From: DASTPP01 sp035762175
GTDB lineage: Bacteria; Myxococcota_A; Polyangia; Polyangiales; Polyangiaceae
DNA: 64,000 nucleotides
Direction of reading: 5' to 3'
Assembly (NCBI GenBank): GCA_035762175.1
Contig: DASTPP010000064.1
Location: 1 to 64,000 of the forward strand
In this document: positions 37,601 through 45,179 of the stretch, in pieces
Numbering within the stretch: position 1 is the stretch's first letter
Layout of the letters: every line of letters begins with the position of its first letter
Program-made: the position numbers and the translations under genes
Notes under the pieces: generated by a model
Told to the model about the DNA's origin: nothing
Seen by the model: the letters and a program-made list of their open reading frames with translations, nothing else
Database searches by the model: none

Positions 37601-40149
37601 TGCTCGACGCGTACATGTTCGTCAACTCGCGCAAGGTCTTCTACCGCTCGAACCGCAACGCGGCCGACCCGAAGTCGCTCTCGTTCGAGCAAGAGATCAA
37701 CCTGCGCCCCGGCGTGAACGTCATCCGCTTCTTCGCCCGCGAGAACTCCGACACCGTCACCGCGCGCACCCTCGTCGTGCGCCGCGACGGCGCGGGCGGC
37801 GAGCTCTTGCCGACGCCGAAGGCCGACGAGTCGATCCTGGACGAGGGGCCGGGCGACGAGCCCTTAGCCCCGCCCCGGGGGCCGCGCCTCCGGGCCGCCG
37901 CCCCCCGCGCCCGCGCGCCCCGGGGGCCGCGCCGGGCGCGCCCCCCGCGCCGCCGCCCGGCCCCCGCCGCCCCGCCCGAGACGCACGCCGTGGTCGACTT
38001 CGGCTCCGACCTCCGCAACCGCACCCTGGTGCTCTGCGCGGCGCTCGCCTTCGCCATCGCCGCGTCGGTGCTCCTGCGCGGGCGCAGGCGCCCGAACCAC
38101 CGGCTCTTCGCCGCGTTCGCCGGCGACGTGGCCGTGTGGTACCTGGCGCAGAGCCTCTACGGGTTCTTGCAGGCGAACATCTGGGCGCGGGTGACGGCGG
38201 TGCTGGCCGCGCTCTTGCCGCACCTGGCGATCCGGCTTTTTGAGGCGATCGTGCCGCCGCCGCCCGGCTCGCCGCGGCGGCTGCGCCGCGCGGCGCTCTT
38301 GCTCTCGCTGCCCGTGGGGCTCGTCGTCGCCTCGCCCTACTACGGCCACGGCTACGCGCGCGGCCTCGTCTTCTTCTACGCCTTCGGCCTGCTCGCCGCC
38401 GCGCTCTGGGCGCTCGCGGCCCGCGGCCAGCGCAGCCCGTCGCGCGCGATCAAGGGGCGGGTGCGCTACCTCGTGGTCGTCGGGGCGCTCGCGACGGCCT
38501 TCAACCTCTTCGACTTTCTGTGGTTCATCGGCGCCGAGCTGCCGCCCTTCGGCTCGGTCCTTTCGGTCATCTTCCTGTTCGCGCTCGCCGAGTCGCTCGA
38601 GCGCGAGCGGCTGCTCGACCTCTACGAGCTGCTCGGCCGGCTCTTCGTCAGCACCGCCCTCGCCTTCTCGCTCGCGGGCATCTTCTACCTCTGCGTGACG
38701 GTCATCGGGCGCTTCAACACGATGTACCTGAACGCCGTCCTGGGGGCGGTGGTGATCTTGGTGCTCTTCGAGCCCCTGCGGGCCAAGGTCGAAGAGCAGA
38801 TTCACCAGATCTTCTTCCGCGAGCGCTTCGACCTCGAGCGGGCGGTGGCCGGGGCCAAGCGCGCGCTCGCCCACGCGCTCGAGGTCGACGAGATGTGCCG
38901 CGCGGTCCTGCGCGAGCTCGAGTCGTCGCGGCGGGCGACGGGGGCGGCGCTCTACCTGCGCGACTCCGAGGGCCGGGGCTTCGAGCGGGCGGGCTTCTTC
39001 GGCCCGCCGCCGCCCGAGCGGCTCGAGCTCGCGGCCGCGGCGGCGCTCTGCGAGCTGGTGGCGCGCCGGGGCTCCGTCCGGCTCGAGGAGGCGTCGGCGG
39101 GCGAGGGCACGCTGCGCCCCGGCGAGGGCTACGACGTCGGCCTCTTGCGGGCGGCGGCCGAGCTGCTCGGCCCGCTGCGCGAGGGGGCCGTCATCGGCTC
39201 GCGCGACGAGGCGGGCGAGCTGCTCGCGCTGCTCGTCGTCGCCGACGACCGGGTGCGCGACGCCTTCTCGCCCGAAGAGGTCTCGCTGCTCGAGGCGCTC
39301 GGGGCGCAGATCAGCGTGGTGCTCGAGAACACGCACGTCTACGCCCGGCTCAAGACGCGCGACCGGCTGGCGGCGCTCGGGCAGATGGCCGCGGGCCTCG
39401 CGCACGAGATCAAGAACCCGCTCGGCGCCATCAAGGGCGCGGCGCAGCTGCTCGTCGACCCCTCGCCGGCGGCGCCCGCGATCGACCCGAACGCGCGCGA
39501 GTTCGTGGGCATCATCCTCGAGGAGGTCGAGCGGCTCGACCGGGTCGTGCGCTCGGTGCTCGACTACGCCCGCCCCTCGGCCGCGCACGACGCGGCGTCC
39601 GACGTCAACGCGGTCGCGCGGCGCACCGCGCAGATCTTGGCGCCCGCGGACGGCGACGACTACCGCATCGAGCTCGCGCTCGGCGAGGGGCTGCCGCCCG
39701 CCTGCATCGACGCCGAGAAGCTGCGGCAGGTGCTCATCAACCTGGTGCAGAACGCGGTGCAGGCGATGGGCGGGCGGGGCACGGTGCGCGTCGCCTCGCG
39801 CCTGCGCCCGACGCGCCCCGCCTGGGCGTCGCGCGCCGCGCCCGAGGCGGGCGCCTGGGTCGAGGTGGTGGTGTCCGACGAGGGCCCCGGCATCTCGAAG
39901 CACGTGCTAAAGAACCTGTTCGTGCCCTTCTTCACCACCAAAGACCGAGGCACGGGCCTCGGCCTCGCCATCTCCCAGCACATCGCCCAGGCGGCCGGCG
40001 GCCACATCGAGGTGAGCACCCTCGAGGGCAGCGGCACGACCTTCTCGGTGCTCCTGCCCGCCGAGGCCCCGCCGGCCGCGCCCCTGCGCGATCGCGCCTC
40101 GGCCCCCGGCCCCGCCGAGGCCGGCGCGAGCGCGGGGGGCGCGCCGTGA
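34699..40149 (+). CDS. S41 carboxy-terminal processing protease fused to sensor histidine kinase
   Basis: One open frame of 1816 residues. N-terminal half: signal/anchor helix (about 5-25), PDZ (about 190-265), S41 protease with catalytic Ser in GSSASASEIVAG (about 391-402) and Lys 419 in SFGKGSVQ, then CARDB-like beta domains (about 610-880) and an SH3-like stretch. A Pro/Arg linker (about 1055-1095, very GC-rich) leads to the second half: seven or so membrane helices (about 1110-1370), a GAF domain, and a histidine kinase with H1569 in LAHEIKNPLG, N box NLVQNAVQAM, DEGPGIS and GTGLGLAISQHI. Each half is complete, and such proteins are usually separate. An in-frame GTG at 37990 could start a 719-residue kinase. 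A protease acting in the periplasm could feed the sensor, if the fusion is real. Confidence 0.88.
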   Translation: MRFWQRAGTVAGVLGSFGAVTWFTLQFGTGGLWRGLEPAIALPANAAGAKPQTPYDLTRLEAVNETLRHIRDKYVDPGRVKPRDMLLAALNRVQQDVAQVIVLHDEGSPEVTVRVETAEKRFRVDNVQGPWDVAARLREIFAFLQDHLRGTEVDLRDVEYAACNGMLRTLDPHSVFLSPEAYREMNVSTSGAFGGLGIVISIREQQLTVMSAMPGTPAGRAGLKRGDKITKINTESTLNMPIDDAVRRLRGEPGTKVTVWVHREGDGGWPGSKPFELSRENIKVASVEKQGLDGGVGYVRLKQFQSGTAAELEAALGELRKKEGGQLKGLVLDLRGNPGGLLDQAVKVADLFLKEGTIVSTVGAADAPDEKRARAAGTEPDYPLVVLVNGSSASASEIVAGALKNLDRAVIVGTTSFGKGSVQLIFSDITPDKAALKLTIAQYLTPGNVSIQSVGIVPDVELDPMTVDPLEIDLYSAPKVLRERDLSSHLSNTKAREGQKAPYSVRYYMPEGERAQLRSRGGDPEDGKFEADFQVRFARELALRMAPGQRRGEQLRALGEYMAQVQRDEVAKAAADLAKLGVDWAEAPSADAGPQARDFEVSASTDRPGDEVTAGEPMALRVTVKNNGKDPVYRLRAATVSDNGYYDGKELVFGKIAPGQSKTATIPLGVCEPDDKKKPEGKDPVKNPEAVPRVCRVPKDSVTRQDGIKVRFESTGDHAPADVEVRPTVHALERPLFAYAYEVVDNRGGANGDGRLQKGEGATLYLAVKNVGKGRSYETQANLANLSGEGVLLNEGRFDISNMQPGETRRLELTFDALPSLQESEVKLRLSVGDLDLHEMASEKVRVAVEPPVKPQPASGAVRARAQGATLLESPSSGGRAFGRLKPGSALAVKGQVGEFLKVDLGKNRFAFVAAGEVEPGGTPSAEGHPFEDLLSRSPPNVELKAAQLATRDGKVKLVGTASDNDRVLDAYMFVNSRKVFYRSNRNAADPKSLSFEQEINLRPGVNVIRFFARENSDTVTARTLVVRRDGAGGELLPTPKADESILDEGPGDEPLAPPRGPRLRAAAPRARAPRGPRRARPPRRRPAPAAPPETHAVVDFGSDLRNRTLVLCAALAFAIAASVLLRGRRRPNHRLFAAFAGDVAVWYLAQSLYGFLQANIWARVTAVLAALLPHLAIRLFEAIVPPPPGSPRRLRRAALLLSLPVGLVVASPYYGHGYARGLVFFYAFGLLAAALWALAARGQRSPSRAIKGRVRYLVVVGALATAFNLFDFLWFIGAELPPFGSVLSVIFLFALAESLERERLLDLYELLGRLFVSTALAFSLAGIFYLCVTVIGRFNTMYLNAVLGAVVILVLFEPLRAKVEEQIHQIFFRERFDLERAVAGAKRALAHALEVDEMCRAVLRELESSRRATGAALYLRDSEGRGFERAGFFGPPPPERLELAAAAALCELVARRGSVRLEEASAGEGTLRPGEGYDVGLLRAAAELLGPLREGAVIGSRDEAGELLALLVVADDRVRDAFSPEEVSLLEALGAQISVVLENTHVYARLKTRDRLAALGQMAAGLAHEIKNPLGAIKGAAQLLVDPSPAAPAIDPNAREFVGIILEEVERLDRVVRSVLDYARPSAAHDAASDVNAVARRTAQILAPADGDDYRIELALGEGLPPACIDAEKLRQVLINLVQNAVQAMGGRGTVRVASRLRPTRPAWASRAAPEAGAWVEVVVSDEGPGISKHVLKNLFVPFFTTKDRGTGLGLAISQHIAQAAGGHIEVSTLEGSGTTFSVLLPAEAPPAAPLRDRASAPGPAEAGASAGGAP

Positions 40150-40940
40150 GCTCGGGCCAGCCGGCGGCGCGGCCCAAGCGCTACGAGCTCGTCGCGGGCC
40201 GCACGCTCGGGCTCCTGCACCTGCGCGAGGGGGCCCCGGGCGCCCCGCGCCTCGTCTGCCTGCCCCACTCGGGCGGCACGCCGCACGTCTTCGACGCCCT
40301 CGCCGCGGCGCTGCCGGCCGACTGGTCGGTGCGCGCGCTCGACCCGCCGGGCCACGTCCGCACCCGGGGCGCGCCCCTGCGCTCGGTCGACGCCATCGCC
40401 CTCGCCTGCCTCGAGGGCCTGCCCGCCGGGCTGCTCGAGGGCGCGGTGCTCGTGGGCCTGAGCCTCGGGGGCTACGTCGCCCTCGCGCTCGCCCGCGCGC
40501 TCGCGCGCCGCGCCGCGCCGCCGCCCGCGCTCGTCGTGCTCGCGACGCGCCCGCCGAGCGAGCGCAAGGGCGAGCGGCCCTCGGGCCTCGGCGACGACGA
40601 GCTCTTCCGCTGGCTCGTCGCGCTCGGCGGCGTGCCCGGCCCCCAGCCCGAGTGGCGCCAGATCTTCGACGTCTTCAAAGACGCGCTGCGCGCCGACCTC
40701 GAGGCCTACGCGACGTACGACCCGGGGCCCGACCCGACGCCGCCCTGCCCCGCGCTCTTCGTCGGCGGGCACGACGACGTGCACTCGCCGCCCGAGCTCT
40801 TCGCGAGCTGGCGCCGCGACGCGCCGGGCGCGCGCGTCGAGCTCGTGCCGGGGGGGCACTTCGCCGTGCGCGACCGGGCGGCCGAGGTGGCGGCGCTGGT
40901 GGCGCCCTTCGTCCGGCAGCACTGGCCGGCGGGGCGCTAG
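40146..40940 (+). CDS. Type II thioesterase (alpha/beta-hydrolase)
   Basis: A 264-residue cytosolic hydrolase of the type II thioesterase group that removes stalled acyl groups from PKS or NRPS carrier proteins. LVCLPHSGGTPHVFDALA is the family's N-terminal block; the nucleophile elbow is GLSLGGYVAL (Ser near residue 107), Asp is in GHDDVHSP and His in PGGHFAVRD. GTG 40146 overlaps the kinase stop (GTGA), so it is coupled to the protease-kinase gene. The nearest PKS starts about 15 kb away, so partnership with it is possible but unproven; a general acyl-thioesterase role is the alternative. Confidence 0.85.
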   Translation: MSSGQPAARPKRYELVAGRTLGLLHLREGAPGAPRLVCLPHSGGTPHVFDALAAALPADWSVRALDPPGHVRTRGAPLRSVDAIALACLEGLPAGLLEGAVLVGLSLGGYVALALARALARRAAPPPALVVLATRPPSERKGERPSGLGDDELFRWLVALGGVPGPQPEWRQIFDVFKDALRADLEAYATYDPGPDPTPPCPALFVGGHDDVHSPPELFASWRRDAPGARVELVPGGHFAVRDRAAEVAALVAPFVRQHWPAGR

Positions 40941-41045
40941 AGCGCCGACCGGACCATGCCCAGCCTTGGGCATGGTCCGGTCGAGCGGCTCTAGCTTGGA
41001 AGCAATTTCTAGAGCGCCGACGGGATTGGACGGTCGGCGCTCTAG
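40937..41045. repeat. Two hairpins sharing CTAGAGC arms
   Basis: Hairpin 1 (40937-40994): outer arms CTAGAGC/GCTCTAG, inner arms of 17 perfect bp (40946-40962 and 40967-40983) with loop GCCT. Hairpin 2 (41009-41045): arms CTAGAGCGCCGA/TCGGCGCTCTAG, 12 perfect bp. They are 14 bp apart and share the outer sequence. Hairpin 1 includes the thioesterase stop codon. They sit between convergent genes and may terminate both, but neither has a T tract. Confidence 0.8.
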
Positions 41046-41077
41046 CGGGCGCGCGCGCGGGGAGGGTTGGGGCCCGG

Positions 41078-42142
41078 TCAGCCGTAGCGCCGCTCGAAGA
41101 GGGCGCGCAGCTTCGGCTCCGAGCGCAGGAGGGCGAGGCTGAAGTCGGCGTGGCCCTCGGCGTAGCCGTTGCCGATGTAGAGGTCGGCGTCCTTGCCGAT
41201 GCCCTCGGCGCCGAGGGCGGCGCGGGCGAACGAGGTGGTCATGGCGAAGAAGTAGACCTTGCCCCGGGGCCGGACGCACACGACCGCGGCCATCTCGGCG
41301 CCCTCGACGTTCACGCACGAGAAGACGACGTCGAAGCCCGGGCCGAGCTCGTCGCCGAGCGCGCGGGTGAGCGCGAGCGGGTCGCGCGCGTCGGCGACGC
41401 AGACCGCGTCGAAGAGCCCGAGCGCGCGGGCCTCGTCGGCGTAGGGCGCGTGGCTCTCGGCGCCGACGACGCGCCCCGCGGGCCCGGCCGAGCGGCGCGC
41501 CTGGGCGGCGCAGAGCAGGCCCGACTTGCCCCCGGCGCCGAGCACGAGCACGCGGTCGCCCGACGCGACCAGGCGCGCGGCCTGCGGGGCGGCGCCCGCG
41601 ACGTCGAAGAGGGCGACGGCCACCTTGTCGTCGAAGTCGTCGGGCATGCGGGCGAAGGGCGCCGAGCCGAAGATGACGGCCCGGCCCTCGACCTCGAGCT
41701 GGGCGCTCGTCGGCCGCACCGAGCGCACCGCCGAGACCGAGAGCGGCGTCAGCGAGAGCGAGGCGAGCGTGGCGATGCGGTCGCCGGGGCGCACGCCGCG
41801 CCCCTCGGCCAGCGCGCCGACGCGCGCGACGCGGCCGAGCAGCATGCCGCCCGAGCCGGTGACGGGGTTGTGCTGCTTGCCCCGCTCGGCCACGGTCTCG
41901 AGCACCTTGCCCCCGACGCCCTCGGGCGAGCCCGAGGCCTCGAGCATCTGCCGGAAGCTGGCGGCGTCGATGTTCAAGAGCTCGACGTCGACGACGATCT
42001 CGGTCGCGTAGGCCCGGTCGGCGTCGTTGTCGAGCTTCCAGGCGGGCTGGGGCATGGCCCCCCGCGGCTCGAGCACCCGGTGGGTGCCGAGCGGGTCGCC
42101 GGCGGGCTGGGGGGGGGGTGCGCTTTGGGGCTCGGCGGTCAT
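41078..42142 (-). CDS. kdd: L-erythro-3,5-diaminohexanoate dehydrogenase (Kdd-like)
   Basis: Kdd oxidatively deaminates 3,5-diaminohexanoate with NAD in anaerobic lysine fermentation. The 354-residue protein shows the family's N-terminal block GTHRVLEPRGAMPQPAWKLD, then ELLNIDAASFRQM, GKQHNPVTGSGGML and a Rossmann site VLVLGAGGKSGLL (about 205-217), ending with MTTSFARAALGAEGIGKD. Other lysine-fermentation genes (kamA, kamDE, kce) are not in the window, so its role here may differ or those genes lie elsewhere. ATG 42142 is used. It converges with the thioesterase gene. Confidence 0.88.
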   Translation of the reverse strand: MTAEPQSAPPPQPAGDPLGTHRVLEPRGAMPQPAWKLDNDADRAYATEIVVDVELLNIDAASFRQMLEASGSPEGVGGKVLETVAERGKQHNPVTGSGGMLLGRVARVGALAEGRGVRPGDRIATLASLSLTPLSVSAVRSVRPTSAQLEVEGRAVIFGSAPFARMPDDFDDKVAVALFDVAGAAPQAARLVASGDRVLVLGAGGKSGLLCAAQARRSAGPAGRVVGAESHAPYADEARALGLFDAVCVADARDPLALTRALGDELGPGFDVVFSCVNVEGAEMAAVVCVRPRGKVYFFAMTTSFARAALGAEGIGKDADLYIGNGYAEGHADFSLALLRSEPKLRALFERRYG

Positions 42143-42160
42143 GGGCCGGTGCTACCACAG

Positions 42161-42244
42161 GCGCCCCCACGCGGCGGGGCCCTCATCGCGGCCGACGGGC
42201 CCGGCGGCCCCTTCTCGAGGGCGCCCCCACGCGGCGGGGCCCTC
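42161..42244. repeat. 24-bp direct repeat
   Basis: GCGCCCCCACGCGGCGGGGC followed by CCTC occurs exactly at 42161-42184 and again at 42221-42244. The rest of 42143-42511 is noncoding; it also holds the promoter at 42450-42479 and a small palindrome GCGGAGTACGCTCCGC at 42485-42500. Confidence 0.85.
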
Positions 42245-42449
42245 CTGCCCGACCGGCGGCCCGGGCGCCGACGAGGCGGGGCGGGCCCCGCGCGCCGCCA
42301 CATCGTCGCCGCGACCGGCGGGGCTTTTGTGAGCCCGGGGGCCACCCCCCCGACCCCGACCGACGACTCGGCCCCCGAAAAGCCGCGCGGGCGAAGGCTC
42401 TCGCCCGTAGTTTCACGGAGCCGGCGGCCGGGCGCTCCGGGCGGGGAGC

Positions 42450-42479
42450 TTGACCGCAACTTTGCCATCCCCGTACACT
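42450..42479 (+). promoter_or_regulatory. Promoter of the FHA-DUF4388 gene
   Basis: TTGACC (42450-42455), 18 bp, TACACT (42474-42479), 32 bp before ATG 42512. The leader contains the palindrome GCGGAG-TACG-CTCCGC (42485-42500), a possible operator or hairpin near the ribosome entry site. Confidence 0.6.
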
Positions 42480-42511
42480 TCCCGGCGGAGTACGCTCCGC
42501 ACGACCAGTCG

Positions 42512-43477
42512 ATGTCCGAGATCTACCCCAAAGCGGCGCCCTCGCCCGGCTCGGGCGCTCCTGGCAAACGGCGGCCCTACGCCCTGAGGTTCATTTCGGG
42601 CAAATACCAGGGCGGCGAGGTCGTCCTGACGCCCCAGAAAGAGATCGTCGTCGGCCGCTCGAGCGACCTCGAGATGGTGCTGGTCGAAGACATGGTCTCG
42701 CGCCGGCACGCCCGCATCTACTGGGAGAACGAGCAGATCCAGATCGAAGACTTGGGCTCGACCAACGGCACCTTCGTCAACGGCGAGAAGGTGCGGCGCG
42801 CCAACCTGAAAGAGGGCGACCGGGTGCTCATCGGCACCAGCATCTTGAAGGTGGTGTCGGCCGACTCGGCCGTCGCCGAGCAGCGCCCGCAAGACCTCGA
42901 GAACGTCGCCTCGCAGCGGCGCACCTCGCAGGTGCGCACGATGTCGGGCGCCATCGACGAGATCCCCCTGCCCGATTTGATGCAGCTGCTCGCCTCGTCG
43001 AAGAAGAGCGGCGTGCTCATCATTCGCAACGAAGACGACGTCGCCAAGATCTACCTGCGCAAGGGCGTCATCTACTACGCCATCATCAACGATCTGACCG
43101 AGGTCGCGCCGCTCAAGACGCTCTTCCGGCTGCTCACCTGGCAGAAGGGCCTCTTCGACCTCGAGCCGGCCGAAGAGGGCACCTTCGCCAACGAGATCGA
43201 CATGAGCGTGCCCGAGCTCCTGATGGAGGGGCTCCGCCAGCTCGACGAGTTCAACTCGCTCGCGGCCTCGCTGCCCCCGCCCACCACGCGCATCGGGCAC
43301 GCCTCGCCGCTCGTGCCCCTCTTGCGCGAGCTGAGCCCCGAAGAGCTCGACGTCTTCCAGATCGCGCTCAACCACGGCACCGTGCAGGGCATCTTGAACT
43401 ACAGCCCGGCGCTCGACCTCGACACGGCGCAGGCGCTGAGCAAGCTGCTGAAGAAGAAGTACCTCGTGCCCCTCTGA
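42512..43477 (+). CDS. FHA-DUF4388 (PATAN-type) signalling protein
   Basis: A 321-residue cytosolic protein. FHA domain about 22-115: VVGRSSDLEM, SRRHARI, STNGTFVNG, with all phosphothreonine-binding positions present. A DUF4388/PATAN domain follows (about 145-250; SGAIDEIPLPDLMQLLASSKKSGVL), then a helical tail. Proteins of this type occur widely in myxobacteria, linked to kinase signalling and motility or development, where the FHA reads kinase output. Start ATG 42512. maiA follows after 10 bp, so the two are probably co-transcribed though functionally unrelated. Confidence 0.9.
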   Translation: MSEIYPKAAPSPGSGAPGKRRPYALRFISGKYQGGEVVLTPQKEIVVGRSSDLEMVLVEDMVSRRHARIYWENEQIQIEDLGSTNGTFVNGEKVRRANLKEGDRVLIGTSILKVVSADSAVAEQRPQDLENVASQRRTSQVRTMSGAIDEIPLPDLMQLLASSKKSGVLIIRNEDDVAKIYLRKGVIYYAIINDLTEVAPLKTLFRLLTWQKGLFDLEPAEEGTFANEIDMSVPELLMEGLRQLDEFNSLAASLPPPTTRIGHASPLVPLLRELSPEELDVFQIALNHGTVQGILNYSPALDLDTAQALSKLLKKKYLVPL

Positions 43478-43487
43478 GGCGGGCCGC

Positions 43488-44132
43488 GTGCGCCTCTACG
43501 GGTTCTGGCGCAGCACCGCCACCTGGCGCGTGCGCATCGCCCTCGCCCACAAGGGCCTCGCCTACGAGTACCGCCCCGTGCACCTGCGGCGCGACGGGGG
43601 CGAGCAGAACCGCGACGAGTTTCTGGCCCTGAACCCGATGCGCCAGGTGCCCGTGCTCGAGTTCGAGCACGAGGGGCAGAGGGTGCGCCTCACCCAGTCG
43701 ATCGCCATCCTCGAGCTGCTCGAAGAGCTCTACCCCTCGCCGCCCCTCCTGCCCGCCTCGGCGCTCGGGCGGGCGCGGGCGCGCGAGCTCGCCGAGCTCG
43801 TCGTCTCGGGCATCCAGCCCCTGCAGAATACCGCCGTGCAGCGCTGGGTGCGCGAGGCGCTCGGGGCCGACGAGGCCGCCTGGGCGCGGCACTGGGTCGA
43901 GAAGGGCCTCGGCGCGCTCGAGCGGCGCGCGGCCGAGTCCGCCGGGCGCTTTCTGGTCGGCGACGCCCTCTCGTTCGCCGACCTCTGCCTGGTGCCCCAG
44001 CTCTATTTCGCCCGCCGCTTCGCCGTCGACCTCGCGCCCTACCCGACGCTCACCCGCGTCGAGGCCGCCTGCGCGGCGCTGCCCGCCTTCCAGCAGGCCC
44101 ACGCCCTCGCGCAACCCGACGCCGAGGGCTGA
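43488..44132 (+). CDS. maiA: Maleylacetoacetate isomerase (zeta-class GST)
   Basis: MaiA isomerises 4-maleylacetoacetate to fumarylacetoacetate with glutathione in tyrosine degradation. The 214-residue sequence has the zeta signature in WRSTATWRVRIALAHKG (about 7-23), NPMRQVPVLE for glutathione binding, LTQSIAILELLEE and FLVGDALSFADLCLVPQL. The start is GTG 43488, 10 bp after the FHA gene. No other tyrosine-degradation gene is in the window. The last 24 coding bases plus stop and flank are copied 72 bp downstream. Confidence 0.88.
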   Translation: MRLYGFWRSTATWRVRIALAHKGLAYEYRPVHLRRDGGEQNRDEFLALNPMRQVPVLEFEHEGQRVRLTQSIAILELLEELYPSPPLLPASALGRARARELAELVVSGIQPLQNTAVQRWVREALGADEAAWARHWVEKGLGALERRAAESAGRFLVGDALSFADLCLVPQLYFARRFAVDLAPYPTLTRVEAACAALPAFQQAHALAQPDAEG

Positions 44133-44214
44133 GCCAAGCGCCACATCGCCTTGCGACTCGCGTGGCCGTACATCGCGCTCGCGCAACCCGACGCCGAGGG
44201 CTGAACCAAGCGCC
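44106..44214. repeat. 37-bp direct repeat copying the maiA 3' end
   Basis: 44106-44142 (end of maiA with stop) and 44178-44214 are identical except for one base (GAGCC/GAACC). The second copy has no reading frame of its own. It resembles the duplicated gene end at 8682-8765. Confidence 0.88.
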
Positions 44215-44271
44215 GGGCCCGGGGGCGCGGTTCGGGGCGACGAAGGCGTCGGGCGGGCGGCGGGGCCCTCC

Positions 44272-44390
44272 CCCCTGGCCCCTCGCCCGGGAGATGAGGG
44301 GAATGGAGGCGGCGAGGCCCTGGCCCCTCGCCCGGGAGATGAGGGAAATGGAGGCGGCGAGGCCCTGGCCCCTCGCCCGGAGGAGAGGAG
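44272..44390. repeat. 45-bp tandem repeat, about 2.5 copies
   Basis: Units start at 44273, 44318 and 44363 (CCCTGGCCCCTCGCCCGGGA...). The first two are 45 bp and nearly identical; the third is cut short. The core matches the palindromic repeats inside the RND gene at 49501 and 49789. The rest of 44133-44452 is GC-rich with no gene. Confidence 0.85.
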
Positions 44391-44452
44391 CCAGGGGGCG
44401 GCGGGGCGTCGAGGGGGGTGCGGCCCGGGGGCCGGGGTGATAAACGCCCGTC

Positions 44453-45172
44453 ATGAGCGAGCCGAAGCGAGCCAAGCGAAAGAAATCGTCCCGCGCGGCC
44501 GAGCGACCGAGCCGGCGCGCCAGGCGCTTCGAGCCCGAGGCGACCTCGCTCGGGCAGGCGGCCCTCGTGCTCATCTGCCTCGGGGCGGCGCTGCTCGGGG
44601 CCGGGTTCTACGGCCAGGCGCTGCGCGACGCGCCGCTCTCGTACGCGCCCGGCCTCATCATCGGCAGCCTCATCGTGCTCTTCTTCGGCTGGCAGCAAGC
44701 CTCGGTGCGCGCGGCGCCCCTCTTGGTCGGCGACCCGGGCGTCGCGTCCGAAGAGGCCGACCCGCTGCGCTGGCTGCCCTGGTCGAAGGTCGAGGCGGTG
44801 GTGCTCGAGAAGGACGCGGTCGTGGTGCGGGGCGACGGGCGCGCGGTGAGCGTGCCGCTCGCGGTCTTCTCCCAGGGGGCCGCGTGGGTCGTCAAGGAGG
44901 CGATGGCGCGCGTGCCGGCCAAGGTCAAGATCGACGAGGCGGCGCGCGCCAAGCTGGTCGCCGACGAGGCGATGGGCGAGGTGCGCGATCTCGGGCCGGC
45001 GCAGGTCGCCGGGGCGCACTGCCGCGCGAGCGACCGGGTCATCGCCTTCGACGAAGACGCCAAGCTCTGCCCCCGCTGCGGCGAGGTCTACCACAAAGAA
45101 GAGGTGCCCGAGACCTGCCTGAGCTGCTCGGCCGAGCTCGGCGAGCTCAGGGCCGAGGCGCCGAAGGGCTGA
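44453..45172 (+). CDS. Membrane protein with C-terminal zinc ribbon
   Basis: A 239-residue protein of unknown role. A basic N-terminus (1-30, many Lys/Arg) precedes two membrane helices (about 35-55 and 68-85). The cytosolic part is about 150 residues and ends in a zinc-ribbon-like pair: CPRCGEVYHKEEVPETCLSC (about 205-224), with a further Cys (AHCRAS) and His nearby. This may bind zinc or act as a redox or nucleic-acid contact. ATG 44453 has no strong Shine-Dalgarno. The GNAT gene follows after 7 bp and ogt after that, giving a likely operon. Confidence 0.8.
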   Translation: MSEPKRAKRKKSSRAAERPSRRARRFEPEATSLGQAALVLICLGAALLGAGFYGQALRDAPLSYAPGLIIGSLIVLFFGWQQASVRAAPLLVGDPGVASEEADPLRWLPWSKVEAVVLEKDAVVVRGDGRAVSVPLAVFSQGAAWVVKEAMARVPAKVKIDEAARAKLVADEAMGEVRDLGPAQVAGAHCRASDRVIAFDEDAKLCPRCGEVYHKEEVPETCLSCSAELGELRAEAPKG

Positions 45173-45179
45173 GGCCGCC

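Noticed and set aside
34669..37692. 1007-codon minus-strand frame opposite the S41 protease
   Set aside because: The plus-strand frame encodes intact PDZ and S41 motifs; the minus frame is a Leu/Val/Arg shadow.
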